From Clostridiales bacterium (GTDB taxonomy: Bacteria > Bacillota > Clostridia > Oscillospirales > Oscillospiraceae), in assembly GCA_021201185.1 (NCBI GenBank), contig JAJQFJ010000029.1:1-59636 (forward strand): a DNA stretch of 59,636 nt, given 5' to 3'. The first letter of the stretch is position 1. Each line of letters starts with the position of its first letter. The position numbers were made by a program, and so were the translations under genes. The notes under the pieces were generated by a model. The model did no database searches, had not been told where the DNA came from, and saw nothing but the letters and a program-made list of their open reading frames with translations. Positions 1 through 8,890 of this stretch are shown here, one piece after another.

Positions 1-858
1 CAGGTGCTGGTCTGCACCACCATCATCGAGACGGGCATCGACATCCCCAACGTGAACACCCTCATTATCGAGGACGCCGACCGGATGGGCCTGGCCCAGC
101 TCCACCAGATAAGGGGCCGGGTGGGCCGCTCCAGCCGACGGGCCTTCGCCTACCTCACCTACCGCCGGGGGAAAATTCTCTCCGACGTGGCGGCGAAACG
201 GCTGTCCGCCGTGCGGGAGTTTGCCGAGTTCGGGGCGGGCTTTAAGATCGCCATGCGGGATCTGGAGATACGGGGGGCAGGCAACCTCCTGGGGGCGGAG
301 CAGTCCGGCTTTATGATGTCGGTGGGCTACGATATGTACCTCAAGCTGCTGGAGGAGGCCGTCCTGGAGGAGCGGGGGGAGAACCCCACCCGCACCGAGG
401 AGGTCACCGCCGATCTCACCGTCTCCGCCAATATCCCCGAGTCCTACATCTCCTCCACCGAGGAGCGGATGGACTTCTATCGCCGCATCGCCCGCATCCG
501 CACGGAGGCGGACGCCGACGATATGGTGGATGAGCTCATCGACCGCTATGGCGAGCCGCCCAGGGCGGTGAACAACCTGATCTCCGTGGCTCTGCTCCGG
601 GCCGCCGCCGCCGAGGTGGGCTTTACCGACGTGAGCCAGAAGGGGAACGTGGTCAGCTTCACCCTCCGGGAGGCGGACCTTCCCGGGGTGGCCCGGCTGT
701 GCGCCATCCCCATCTTCAAGGGGAGACTGCTGTTCCCCCCCGGGGAGCGGATCGTCCTCTCCCTGCGCCTGCGGCCGGAGGAGAACGCCCTGGCCTGGTC
801 TCAGCGCCTGGTGAAGGAGTACGCCAGGGTGCGGGAGGCCGGACAGCCTGCAAACTAA
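1..858 (+). CDS. mfd: Transcription-repair coupling factor Mfd, C-terminal part (5' truncated by window)
   Basis: The open frame runs in from the left edge, so only about the last 285 residues are present. It starts inside the translocase core: the ETGIDIPN segment and the QIRGRVGRS arginine-finger motif (helicase motifs V and VI) are at the very N-terminus, followed by the TRCF C-terminal domain. Mfd removes RNA polymerase stalled at DNA lesions and recruits UvrA. The family is about 1150 residues, so most of the gene lies upstream. The first in-frame GTG at 4 is not a real start. A bidirectional terminator hairpin follows directly after the TAA. The call is secure because the motif order is diagnostic. 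Confidence 0.95.
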   Translation, partial: QVLVCTTIIETGIDIPNVNTLIIEDADRMGLAQLHQIRGRVGRSSRRAFAYLTYRRGKILSDVAAKRLSAVREFAEFGAGFKIAMRDLEIRGAGNLLGAEQSGFMMSVGYDMYLKLLEEAVLEERGENPTRTEEVTADLTVSANIPESYISSTEERMDFYRRIARIRTEADADDMVDELIDRYGEPPRAVNNLISVALLRAAAAEVGFTDVSQKGNVVSFTLREADLPGVARLCAIPIFKGRLLFPPGERIVLSLRLRPEENALAWSQRLVKEYARVREAGQPAN

Positions 859-860
859 AA

Positions 861-905
861 AAACGATCCGAACCCGTCTCCTGAGGGAGAGGTTCGGATC
901 GTTTT
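861..905. terminator. Bidirectional intrinsic terminator between mfd and tRNA-Leu
   Basis: A perfect 14-bp inverted repeat (861-874 with 891-904) has a 16-nt loop, a T-rich run on the + side and an A-run before it that reads as T on the - strand. It can therefore end mfd (+) and the convergent tRNA-Leu (-). Confidence 0.85.
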
Positions 906-908
906 CTT

Positions 909-995
909 TGGTGCCGGTGACCGGACTCGAACCGGTACGCTGTCACCAGCGGTGGATTTTGAGTCCACTACGTCTACCAATTCCATCACACCGGC
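909..995 (-). tRNA. tRNA-Leu (anticodon CAA)
   Basis: Read on the minus strand, an 87-nt cloverleaf has a 7-bp acceptor stem (GCCGGTG with CACCGGC), an encoded CCA end, the class II long variable arm typical of tRNA-Leu, the T-arm GGTTCGAGTCC, and an anticodon loop with CAA. It is convergent with mfd and shares its terminator. A promoter lies just upstream at 1018-1046. Confidence 0.93.
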
Positions 996-1017
996 AAACC
1001 GCCGTTTCGCAGAGCTT

Positions 1018-1046
1018 ATTATATCCAAACCCGCAGGAAAAAGCAA
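1018..1046 (-). promoter_or_regulatory. Promoter of tRNA-Leu
   Basis: On the minus strand a TTGCTT -35 box (1046-1041), a 17-nt spacer and a perfect TATAAT -10 box (1023-1018) end 22 nt before the mature tRNA 5' end. Confidence 0.65.
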
Positions 1047-1142
1047 GGGCCGGGGCCGGGGAAAATTGAAAATCAGGATAGGAATTTGCAATGGTTTGTG
1101 TTAAAATACAAGATGAATGTAGTTTTGATGGGAGGTGACGGC

Positions 1143-2588
1143 ATGAGGCGAAGGATCAGACTGGCGGCGCTGCTGCTGGCGGCTGTGATGCTGCTGGGCG
1201 GGTGCAGCCTGAAATCCGGGGACGAGCTGTATTCCCTCCCCAAGATGTCCTCGGAGTATGAGAGCCTCCAGCAGTCCATCCAGTCCCTGCTGGACAGCGG
1301 CCTGGAGTACGCCGCCCCTCTCTCCGGCTCCAACACCCAGGCGGTCCAGGATGTGGACCTGAACGGGGACGGGGTCAGCGAGGTGGTGGCCTTCCTCCGG
1401 AACACGGAGGAGTCCACCCTGATGGTCTATCTCTTCCAACAGAATGACGAGGGCGAATATGAGGTCATGACCACCATCAGCGGTCAGGGCAGCGCCGTCA
1501 ACTCCGTGGTCTATTCCCAGCTGGACGGGGAGGACAACATGGAGATCGTCATCACCTGGCAGGTGTCCACCGGCGTCTACGCGCTTTCCGCCTACAGCGT
1601 CTGGTCCGGGGGCAATCTGGAGCTGATGGCCGCCCAGAGCTATACCCGCTACAGCATCGTGGACCTGAACGACGACGGCACGGACGAGCTGCTGCTCCTT
1701 TATCTGGACACCTCGGACACCAGCCTGAACCGGGCGGAGTACTATACCTACTCCGACGGCGGACTGAGCCTGACGGGGACGGCCCGGCTCTCCTACGACC
1801 TGGCCAGCATCGACCGTATCCGCAGCGCAGACCTGTACGGCGGGGAAGCGGCCCTCTATGTGACCGGCTACGTGGTGGATACGGAGAACGGCGCGGCCAG
1901 CTCCAGCATCCAGCTCACCGACATCCTGGCGCTGAAGGACGGGGAGCTGGTCAATGTCACCCTGGATGAGAGCGGCAGCACCAGCGCCACCACCCGCCGC
2001 CGCACCTATGTGGTGGACCAGGACCTGAACGACGACGGTATCTGGGAGATTCCCTCCCTCTCCAGAATCTATGAGCGGCTGGACGACGGTTCCATCACCG
2101 TCTCGGAGAACTTCTACCTGGTGTCCTGGGCGCAGTATGACCTGGGCGGCGAGTCCCATGTGATTTGCAGCACCTATTACAACAGCAGCGACGGCTGGTA
2201 TCTGACCCTCCCGGAGAACTGGAGTGGGAACATCGCCCTGAAACGAAGCGACTACAGCGTGGGCGAGACGGTGGAGCGGAGCATCCAGTTCTATGCCCTG
2301 ACCAGAGTGGATGAGGAGGCAGGGGTCTGGCTCCAGGAGGACGAGAGCACAGGCATTTCCGTTCTGAACAACGTGGATGCAGAGCTGTTTATGACCATCT
2401 ATAAGAACACCGGCGACGACCGGGAGAAGCGGGCGGTGCTGGGAGATCGTATCCTCCTGGACACCGGCAGCGAGGACGCGGTCTACTCGGTGGAGCTTTA
2501 CGAGACGGAAAATGAATTTTGCGACTGGACGGCGGGGGATGTGCTGGAAAATCTCCACATCCTCACCACTGACTGGTCCGGCGACTGA
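1143..2588 (+). CDS. Secreted lipoprotein with VCBS/FG-GAP-like repeats
   Basis: The protein has 481 residues. The ATG at 1143 was chosen because GGAGGTGACG precedes it and the N-terminus (MRRRIRL, hydrophobic stretch, LLGGC) is a classic lipoprotein signal with lipobox. The body carries at least three Asp-rich blades of the form DLNGDGVSEVV, DLNDDGTDELL and DLNDDGIWEIP, resembling the calcium-binding loops of FG-GAP/VCBS propellers. No catalytic motif is visible. It ends 22 nt before the response regulator gene and is probably co-transcribed with the kinase pair, so it may be an extracytoplasmic sensor or accessory of that system; this link is inference. A possible extended -10 element (TGTTAAAAT, 1099-1107) lies upstream. 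Confidence 0.75.
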   Translation: MRRRIRLAALLLAAVMLLGGCSLKSGDELYSLPKMSSEYESLQQSIQSLLDSGLEYAAPLSGSNTQAVQDVDLNGDGVSEVVAFLRNTEESTLMVYLFQQNDEGEYEVMTTISGQGSAVNSVVYSQLDGEDNMEIVITWQVSTGVYALSAYSVWSGGNLELMAAQSYTRYSIVDLNDDGTDELLLLYLDTSDTSLNRAEYYTYSDGGLSLTGTARLSYDLASIDRIRSADLYGGEAALYVTGYVVDTENGAASSSIQLTDILALKDGELVNVTLDESGSTSATTRRRTYVVDQDLNDDGIWEIPSLSRIYERLDDGSITVSENFYLVSWAQYDLGGESHVICSTYYNSSDGWYLTLPENWSGNIALKRSDYSVGETVERSIQFYALTRVDEEAGVWLQEDESTGISVLNNVDAELFMTIYKNTGDDREKRAVLGDRILLDTGSEDAVYSVELYETENEFCDWTAGDVLENLHILTTDWSGD

Positions 2589-2610
2589 CGCTTTTCATTG
2601 GAGGTGCAGC

Positions 2611-3297
2611 ATGAGAAAGGTACTGGTCCTGGAGGACGAGGACAATATCCGCAGCTTTGTGGCCATCAACCTGAAGCGGGCGGGCTACGACACCCTGGAG
2701 GCCTCCAGCGGGGAGGAGGCTCTGGAGGTGGTCAAGCGGAACCCGGATATCCGGGTGGCCCTGCTGGACGTGATGCTCCCGGGTATGGACGGGTTTGAGG
2801 TCTGCCGCCGTCTCCGGGCGGACAACGGGAAGATCGGCATTATCATGCTCACCGCCCGCACCCAGGAGATGGACAAGGTCACCGGCCTCATGACCGGGGC
2901 GGACGACTATGTGACCAAGCCCTTCTCCCCGGCGGAGCTCACCGCCCGGGTGGACGCCCTCTATCGCCGCACCGGGGGGGAGCTGCCGGTGGACGACGGC
3001 ATCATCCGTCAGGACCCCTTCCAGCTCAACACCCGGAACCGGACGCTGGAGAAAAACGGCCAGCGTATCAAGCTGACCCAGGTGGAATATACCGTCATGA
3101 AGCTGCTGATGGATAACCCCGGCAAGGCCCTCTCCCGGGATGAGATATTGGAGACGGTGTGGGGCAGCGACTACTTTGGAGATGTGAAGATCGTGGACGT
3201 GAACATCCGCCGCCTCCGGCTGAAGGTGGAGGACGACCCCCAAAATCCCACCTATATCACCACGGTCTGGGGCTACGGCTATAAGTGGGGCTTCTGA
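2611..3297 (+). CDS. OmpR/PhoB-family response regulator
   Basis: The protein has 228 residues. The N-terminal receiver domain (about 1-120) shows the acidic pair in LEDED, the phospho-acceptor Asp in LLDVMLPGMDG and the conserved Lys in YVTKPFSP. The C-terminal winged-helix domain (about 130-228) has the typical RRLRLKVEDDP...TVWGYGYKW ending. The ATG at 2611 is preceded by GGAGGTGC. The stop overlaps the kinase start (TGATG), so the two are translationally coupled. It should bind DNA when phosphorylated by the next gene product; targets are not evident, though the upstream lipoprotein is a candidate partner. Confidence 0.93.
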   Translation: MRKVLVLEDEDNIRSFVAINLKRAGYDTLEASSGEEALEVVKRNPDIRVALLDVMLPGMDGFEVCRRLRADNGKIGIIMLTARTQEMDKVTGLMTGADDYVTKPFSPAELTARVDALYRRTGGELPVDDGIIRQDPFQLNTRNRTLEKNGQRIKLTQVEYTVMKLLMDNPGKALSRDEILETVWGSDYFGDVKIVDVNIRRLRLKVEDDPQNPTYITTVWGYGYKWGF

Positions 3298-4940
3298 TGC
3301 CAGGGGAGGAAAACAAGCCGAAGAGATTCCCATGGTCCAGAGGACCGAAGGAGCCGAAGAAGGGGAATCCCTCCGCCTCCGGGACGGAGCAGCCGAAGAA
3401 AGGCAAATGGCGGTTAAAGGATCTGATCCCCTCTGCCCGGCTGTTTCAGAAGGGGATACGCCGCCGGTGGATGGTCAACAGTGTGGGCGTGGTGCTCAGC
3501 TTTGTGGTGCTGGCGGTCATCGCCGCCTCGGTGGGCCTGAGCAACTATTACTACAGCTCCATGCGCACCGGCATGGAGGCCCGGGGCAGGGAGGCCTGCG
3601 ACTTTTTCTCCAGCTATTCCTCCACCGAGGACGAATATCTGGAGATGGCCAACTACTATATCACCGGCTTTGACGACCGGGACCGGCTGGAGCTCCAGTT
3701 CATCGACACGGACGAGCAGCGGGTCATCCTGTCCTCCCTCTCCACCTACGGACTGAGCACCCAGGGCAGCGCCATGACCGAGGACGTGACCCAGGCGGTG
3801 GAGACCCGGGAGATCGGCTACTGGGTGGGACGGGATACCAGCACCGGAGAGCGCATTATGGCGGTCTCCGCCCCCATCGTCAACAACGGCGAGGTCAAGG
3901 GGATCATGCGCCTGGTGACCTCCCTCTCTGTGGTGGACGGGCAGATCATCGGCATCGTCCTGGTGGTCATGCTGGTGGGACTGCTGCTGGTGGTCATGAT
4001 GTACGCCATCAGCATCTACTTCATCAAGTCCATCGTGGACCCTATCGCCGACATCACCGAGACGGCCAACCGCATCGCCTCGGGGAGCTACGGCGTCCAG
4101 ATCGAAAAGCAGAACGACGACGAGATCGGCGACCTGACCGACGCCATCAACGATATGTCGCTGAAGATCAGCCAGAATGAGAAGATGCGCAGCGAGTTCA
4201 TCTCCTCCGTCTCCCATGAGCTGCGGACCCCGCTGACCGCCATCAACGGCTGGGGGGAGACCCTCCTCTCCGGGGAGATCACCGACCAGAGGGAGTATCA
4301 GAAGGGCCTGGGCATCATCGTCAGTGAGGGGACCCGGCTGAGCCAGATGGTGGAGGAGCTGCTGGACTTCTCCCGGATGGAGGACGGCCGGTTCACCCTG
4401 AGCATGGAGCCGGTGGACATCAAGGCGGAGTTTGAGGACGCGGTATTCACCTACAGTCAGATTTTCCAGAAGCAGGGCATCGCCCTCCACCACAACGACT
4501 GCGAGGAGGAGTTCGACCCCATCTCCGGCGACCCCCAGCGGCTGCGGCAGGTGTTCTGTAATCTGCTGGACAACGCCGCCAAGCACGGCGGCTCCGGCGG
4601 CGTCATCCAGACCGCCATCGCCCGGCTGGAGGACACCATCTGTATCTCCATCCGGGACTACGGACAGGGCATCCCGGAGGACGAGCTGCCCTTTGTGAAG
4701 AAGAAGTTCTACAAGGGCTCCTCCAAGGCCCGGGGCAACGGCATCGGCCTGGCGGTCTGTGATGAGATCGTCACCCGTCACGGGGGCGTGCTGGACATCT
4801 CCAACGCTCCGGGGGGCGGCTGTCTGGCGCGCATCATCCTGCCCATGTCTGCCCCGTCTCCCGGCAAGAGCACAGGGACCACCGGCGCCCTGCCCCTGGA
4901 GGAGATCCGGGCGGAGATGGCTCAGCAGCAGGGAGAGTAA
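3297..4940 (+). CDS. Sensor histidine kinase (HAMP-HisKA-HATPase)
   Basis: The protein has 547 residues. A lysine- and proline-rich cytoplasmic N-tail (about 50 residues) precedes TM1 (about 59-82), an extracellular sensor region of about 130 residues, and TM2 (about 218-246). HAMP follows, then the HisKA H-box SSVSHELRTPLTAI with the phosphorylated His, the N-box NLLDNAAKHGG, and the G1 and G2 boxes DYGQGIPEDE and GNGIGLAVC. The ATG at 3297 overlaps the regulator stop by one base. The architecture is like PhoR/ResE-type kinases; the signal is unknown. The charged 50-residue cytoplasmic tail is longer than usual for this family. Confidence 0.93.
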   Translation: MPGEENKPKRFPWSRGPKEPKKGNPSASGTEQPKKGKWRLKDLIPSARLFQKGIRRRWMVNSVGVVLSFVVLAVIAASVGLSNYYYSSMRTGMEARGREACDFFSSYSSTEDEYLEMANYYITGFDDRDRLELQFIDTDEQRVILSSLSTYGLSTQGSAMTEDVTQAVETREIGYWVGRDTSTGERIMAVSAPIVNNGEVKGIMRLVTSLSVVDGQIIGIVLVVMLVGLLLVVMMYAISIYFIKSIVDPIADITETANRIASGSYGVQIEKQNDDEIGDLTDAINDMSLKISQNEKMRSEFISSVSHELRTPLTAINGWGETLLSGEITDQREYQKGLGIIVSEGTRLSQMVEELLDFSRMEDGRFTLSMEPVDIKAEFEDAVFTYSQIFQKQGIALHHNDCEEEFDPISGDPQRLRQVFCNLLDNAAKHGGSGGVIQTAIARLEDTICISIRDYGQGIPEDELPFVKKKFYKGSSKARGNGIGLAVCDEIVTRHGGVLDISNAPGGGCLARIILPMSAPSPGKSTGTTGALPLEEIRAEMAQQQGE

Positions 4941-4969
4941 AATGCTGCGAACAAATGTTCCAAAAAGAC

Positions 4970-4998
4970 TTGCAATTAGAACGGACGTTTGATATAAT
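4970..4998 (+). promoter_or_regulatory. Sigma-70-type promoter of the DUF1385-prmC unit
   Basis: TTGCAA (4970-4975), a 17-nt spacer and a perfect TATAAT (4993-4998) lie 38 nt before the DUF1385 start codon. Confidence 0.8.
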
Positions 4999-5036
4999 AG
5001 CATTGCCGATCAGTGATCGGCTGGAAGGAGCCGAGC

Positions 5037-6002
5037 ATGGCTGAAACAAATAAGGAAAGCTGCTTCCGCACCTCTATCGGCGGTCAGGCCCTGATCGAGG
5101 GCATCCTGATGCGTGGCCCGGAGAAGCAGGCCATCGTCGTCCGTCGGCCGGACGGTGGCATGGAGGTGCAGGTGGAGGAGCTGAAGCTCATCAAGGAGCG
5201 GTATCCCATTTTGGGGTGGCCCCTGATCCGTGGGTGCGTGAACTTTATGGACTCCATGATCCGGGGAGTCAAGGCGCTGATGTACTCCGCCGACTTCTAC
5301 CCGGAGGAGGAAGAGGAGGAGCCCTCCCGGTTTGAACAGTGGCTGGAGAAAAAGCTGGGCAGCGAGGCATTCAGCAAGGCCATCATCACCCTGGCGGTGG
5401 TCCTGGCGGTGGGGATGTCCGTGGGGCTGTTCTTCCTGCTGCCCACCCTGATCACCGGGCTGCTGGGGCGCTTCATCTCTATGAACAAGCTGGCGGTGAG
5501 CCTGGTGGAGGGGGTCGTGCGTATCCTCATCTTCCTGGTCTATCTAATCCTCTGCTCCCGGATGAAGGATATGCAGCGGGTGTTCGCCTACCACGGGGCG
5601 GAGCACAAGAGCATTTTCTGCTATGAGCGGGGCCTGGAGCTGACGGTGGACAACGTCCGCAAAATGCCCCGGCACCATCCCCGCTGCGGCACCAGCTTTC
5701 TGTTTATGGTCATCGCCATCGCCATCCTGGTCCATGCGGCCATGTTCTCCCTGTACGAGCCGCCCAATCTGTTGGTGCGTATCCTGCTCCAGCTGCTGTC
5801 CCTGCCGGTCATTATGGCAGTGAGCTACGAGTTCAACCGCTATGCCGGAGGACACGACAACCGCTTGACCCGCATCCTCACCGCCCCGGGCCTTTGGATG
5901 CAGAACTTCACCACCTTCGAGCCGGACGACTCCATGATGGAGGTGGCCATCGAGGCCTTAAAGCAGGTGCTGCCCCGGGAGAAGGGACAGGACGCCTGGT
6001 AA
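5037..6002 (+). CDS. DUF1385 (YqhQ-like) integral membrane protein
   Basis: The protein has 321 residues. The start at ATG 5037 follows GGAAGGAG. The N-terminal GGQALIEGILMRGP is the hallmark of DUF1385, and the conserved YHGAEHKSIFCYE and HPRCGTSFLF motifs follow. Four hydrophobic segments are visible (about residues 110-140, 155-178, 225-245 and 250-270). The conserved His and Cys residues have led to the idea of a metal-linked activity, but no biochemical function is established. In many Firmicutes this gene sits next to prmC, as here; prfA, the usual third partner, is absent. Confidence 0.85.
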   Translation: MAETNKESCFRTSIGGQALIEGILMRGPEKQAIVVRRPDGGMEVQVEELKLIKERYPILGWPLIRGCVNFMDSMIRGVKALMYSADFYPEEEEEEPSRFEQWLEKKLGSEAFSKAIITLAVVLAVGMSVGLFFLLPTLITGLLGRFISMNKLAVSLVEGVVRILIFLVYLILCSRMKDMQRVFAYHGAEHKSIFCYERGLELTVDNVRKMPRHHPRCGTSFLFMVIAIAILVHAAMFSLYEPPNLLVRILLQLLSLPVIMAVSYEFNRYAGGHDNRLTRILTAPGLWMQNFTTFEPDDSMMEVAIEALKQVLPREKGQDAW

Positions 6003-6028
6003 CAAACCAAAAGGAGCGAATACGCCAT

Positions 6029-6910
6029 ATGGCGATCACCTATAACAACCTGTACATGGAGCTGCGCCAGTCCTTTCGCCTGGCGGGCATTGAGGCAGCC
6101 GCTCTGGAGGCGCGGGAGCTGGTCTGCCACGGAACACACAAGACCACCGAGCAGTTCTGGGCCTGCCTGAACTACTATGTGCCCGCCCCCGCCGAGGCGG
6201 AGGTCCGGGAGCTGGCCCGCCGCCGGCTGGAGGGGGAGCCCGCTGCCTACCTGCTGGGGGAGTGGAGCTTCTGCGGCCTGGACCTGGACGTGGACAACAC
6301 CGTCCTCATCCCCCGGTCGGACACCGAGGTGGTGGCGGAGCTGGCGGCCAGCCGGGCCAGAGAGGCGGGAGACCACGCCCGGGTGCTGGACCTCTGCGCC
6401 GGGACCGGCTGCATCGGCCTGGCGGTGGCGACCTTCGCCAAAAACTGCCGGGTGGTGCTGGGTGACTGCTCACCGGATGCCGTCCGGGTGTGCCATCAGA
6501 ATATCCGCCGCTGCGGCCTCCGGTCCAGCGTCACCTGCTTTGCAGTGGACGCCATGGAGGAGCCGCCCCGGCAGCTCTGGGACTTCGACGTCATTGTCTC
6601 CAACCCGCCCTATATCCCCACCGGGGACATCGACGGATTGGACAAATCCGTCCGGGACTATGAGCCTCATCTGGCCCTGGACGGGGGCGCGGACGGCCTG
6701 GATTTCTACCGGGCCATCGCCCAAAGGTGGAAAAACGCCCTCCGGGAAAACGGCTGGCTCATCTTCGAGGTGGGCATCGGTCAGGCGGGGGACGTGGAGG
6801 ACATCCTCACCGCACAGGGCTTTGTCAACGTGACCAGCTACCCCGACACCCGGGAAATCCTCCGGGTGGTGGAGGGCCAGTGGCGGCCCGGGACAGAGAA
6901 AACACTCTGA
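6029..6910 (+). CDS. prmC: Peptide chain release factor N5-glutamine methyltransferase PrmC
   Basis: The protein has 293 residues. PrmC methylates the Gln of the GGQ motif in release factors 1 and 2 using S-adenosylmethionine. The catalytic NPPY motif (VSNPPYIPTGDI) and the SAM-binding LDLCAGTGCIGLA loop are both present, with an N-terminal helical domain of about 80 residues. AAGGAG is upstream of ATG 6029. It lies 26 nt after DUF1385 in what looks like one transcript. Confidence 0.93.
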   Translation: MAITYNNLYMELRQSFRLAGIEAAALEARELVCHGTHKTTEQFWACLNYYVPAPAEAEVRELARRRLEGEPAAYLLGEWSFCGLDLDVDNTVLIPRSDTEVVAELAASRAREAGDHARVLDLCAGTGCIGLAVATFAKNCRVVLGDCSPDAVRVCHQNIRRCGLRSSVTCFAVDAMEEPPRQLWDFDVIVSNPPYIPTGDIDGLDKSVRDYEPHLALDGGADGLDFYRAIAQRWKNALRENGWLIFEVGIGQAGDVEDILTAQGFVNVTSYPDTREILRVVEGQWRPGTEKTL

Positions 6911-6978
6911 AAGTCCGGTTTATGGGACTTTAAATGAGATAAGATACCGTCAAACACATAGAGAGGAAGAAATCAGCT

Positions 6979-8157
6979 ATGGCAGCAAAAAAACAACCGG
7001 CGATCCGCCCTGCGGCCCCCGCCAGCGACAAGAAAAAGGCACTGGAGACCGCCGTGGCCCAGATCGAGCGCACCTATGGCAAGGGCTCCATCATGCGCAT
7101 GGGAGACAACACCGCTATCCAGGTGGAGAGCATCCCCACCGGCTCTCTGGGCCTGGACCTGGCCCTGGGCATCGGCGGCCTTCCCAGAGGCCGTATCGTG
7201 GAGATCTACGGCCCCGAGTCCTCCGGTAAGACCACCCTGGCCCTGCACGTGGTGGCCGAGGCCCAGAAGCTGGGCGGCGAGGTGGCCTACATCGACGCCG
7301 AGCACGCCATGGACCCCGCCTACGCCCGGGCCCTGGGCGTGGACATCGACTCCATGCTCATCTCTCAGCCGGACACCGGCGAGCAGGGCCTGGAGATCAC
7401 CGACCAGCTGGTGCGCTCCGGGGCCATCGACGTGGTGGTGGTGGACTCTGTGGCCGCCCTGGTACCCCGTGCGGAGATCGAGGGTGAGATGGGGGACAGC
7501 TATGTGGGCCTCCACGCCCGGCTCATGAGCCAGGCTCTGCGCAAGCTCACCGGCTCTATCGGAAAGACCAACTGCATCTGCATCTTCATCAACCAGCTCC
7601 GGGAAAAGGTGGGGGTCATCTACGGCAATCCGGAGGTCACCACCGGCGGACGGGCGCTGAAATTCTATTCCTCCGTCCGCATCGAGGTGCGTCGGATCCA
7701 GACCCTGAAGGTGGGGGACGACCTGATCGGCAACCACACCCGGGCGAAGATCGTGAAAAACAAGGTGGCGCCTCCCTTCCGTGAGGCGGAGTTCGACATC
7801 ATGTACGGCACCGGCATCTCCAAGGAGGGGGAGATCGTGGACCTGGCGGCTCAGCTGGGCCTGATTGAGAAGTCCGGCTCCTGGTACGCCATGGGGGAGA
7901 CCCGCCTGGGCCAGGGCCGGGACGCCGCCAAGCAGTATATGACCGACCATCCCGACGTGGCCGCCGAGCTGGAAAAGCAGATCCGGGCCAACGCCTATAA
8001 GCTGATGAGCCGTCAGTCCATGGTGGCCGCCCGGGCCGCCGGACGGGTCCCTGCCGAGGAACCGGCAGCGGAGCCCGCTCCCGCCGCCCCGTCCGCCGGT
8101 AAGCAGAAGCCGGTGGTGGACGAGCTGGACATCTCCGCCGAGGACTTTGAAGGCTGA
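6979..8157 (+). CDS. recA: Recombinase RecA
   Basis: The protein has 392 residues. Walker [10 protein letters not shown], Walker [13 protein letters not shown] and the L2-region [19 protein letters not shown] motifs are intact. The N-terminal helix carries [23 protein letters not shown]. It is longer than the usual 350 residues because of an acidic, Ala/Pro-rich C-tail from about residue 355. It catalyses strand exchange and activates LexA self-cleavage. The stop overlaps the recX start (TGATG), a coupling seen in many bacteria. I see no clear SOS box upstream, only a small 7-bp hairpin (AAAGTCC/GGACTTT, about 6909-6932). Confidence 0.97.
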   Translation: MAAKKQPAIRPAAPASDKKKALETAVAQIERTYGKGSIMRMGDNTAIQVESIPTGSLGLDLALGIGGLPRGRIVEIYGPESSGKTTLALHVVAEAQKLGGEVAYIDAEHAMDPAYARALGVDIDSMLISQPDTGEQGLEITDQLVRSGAIDVVVVDSVAALVPRAEIEGEMGDSYVGLHARLMSQALRKLTGSIGKTNCICIFINQLREKVGVIYGNPEVTTGGRALKFYSSVRIEVRRIQTLKVGDDLIGNHTRAKIVKNKVAPPFREAEFDIMYGTGISKEGEIVDLAAQLGLIEKSGSWYAMGETRLGQGRDAAKQYMTDHPDVAAELEKQIRANAYKLMSRQSMVAARAAGRVPAEEPAAEPAPAAPSAGKQKPVVDELDISAEDFEG

Positions 8158-8783
8158 TGCCGAAGGTCGATCGGGTAGAGCCGTCCAAACACGTCCGGGG
8201 GAGATTTCTGGTGTTCCTGGACACCGGCGCTCTCATCAAGGTGGGGGAGCAGGAGCTGCTGGACTTCGGCCTCCGCCCCGGCCTGGAGCTGGAGGGGGAG
8301 ACCCTGCAACGGCTCATCGCCAGCAGCGAGGACACCTCCGCCCGGGAACGGGCCGCCCGGATGATCGGGGCCAGGCCCCTGTCCAAGGCGGAGCTGGTTG
8401 ATAAGCTGGTTGCCAAGGGAGAGGGTCGCCCCCAGGCGGAGCGGGCCGCCGACCGGCTGGAGGAGCTGGGCGCCCTCAACGACGGGGAGTACGCCAAAAC
8501 GGTGGTGCGGCACTATGACCGGATGGGCTACGGCCCTCAAAAGCTCCGGGAGGAGCTGTACCGCCGGAAAATCCCCCGGGACTGCTGGGCGGACGCCCTG
8601 GCGGAGGCCCGGCCGGAGGAGGAGGCCGCAGCGGATTATCTGGCCTCCAAATGCCGGGGAGCGGCCTCCGACCCCCGCAGCTATCAGCGCCAGACCAACG
8701 CCCTGCGCCGCCGGGGCTTCTCCTGGCAGGCCATCCGGTCGGTGATGGGGCCCTGTCCCACGAAGGAGAATGACTGGGACTGA
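8157..8783 (+). CDS. recX: Regulatory protein RecX
   Basis: The protein has 208 residues and is made of three-helix RecX repeats rich in Arg, Leu and Glu. Characteristic stretches are RPLSKAELVDKL, LEELGALNDGEYAKT and GPQKLREELYRRKI. RecX binds in the groove of RecA filaments and limits recombination. It overlaps recA by one base and is almost certainly expressed with it. Its 3' end is followed by a 9-bp inverted repeat that overlaps the next promoter. Confidence 0.92.
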   Translation: MPKVDRVEPSKHVRGRFLVFLDTGALIKVGEQELLDFGLRPGLELEGETLQRLIASSEDTSARERAARMIGARPLSKAELVDKLVAKGEGRPQAERAADRLEELGALNDGEYAKTVVRHYDRMGYGPQKLREELYRRKIPRDCWADALAEARPEEEAAADYLASKCRGAASDPRSYQRQTNALRRRGFSWQAIRSVMGPCPTKENDWD

Positions 8784-8822
8784 CTGTTTAGATTTATGAA
8801 AAAAAGGTAAATTTGGACAACC

Positions 8823-8866
8823 TTTGGGAGCTGAGGCTTTACCCCGGCTCCCAAATCTGCTATACT
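8823..8866 (+). promoter_or_regulatory. rimO promoter overlapped by an inverted repeat
   Basis: TTTACC (8838-8843), a 17-nt spacer and TATACT (8861-8866) form the promoter. A perfect 9-bp inverted repeat (TTTGGGAGC 8823-8831, GCTCCCAAA 8847-8855) spans the -35 box and spacer; it may be an operator or the recX terminator, although no T-run follows. Confidence 0.55.
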
Positions 8867-8890
8867 TGCGGGAGTGAAGGAGGGATTCCA

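Noticed and set aside
1101..2558. Long minus-strand open frame of 485 codons opposite the lipoprotein
   Set aside because: It mirrors a real gene in GC-rich sequence, has no ribosome site and encodes low-complexity Val/Gly/His/Gln-rich protein. The same holds for other long shadows such as 3414-5003 (-), 15798-17339 (-), 48124-50208 (-) and 51141-52781 (+).
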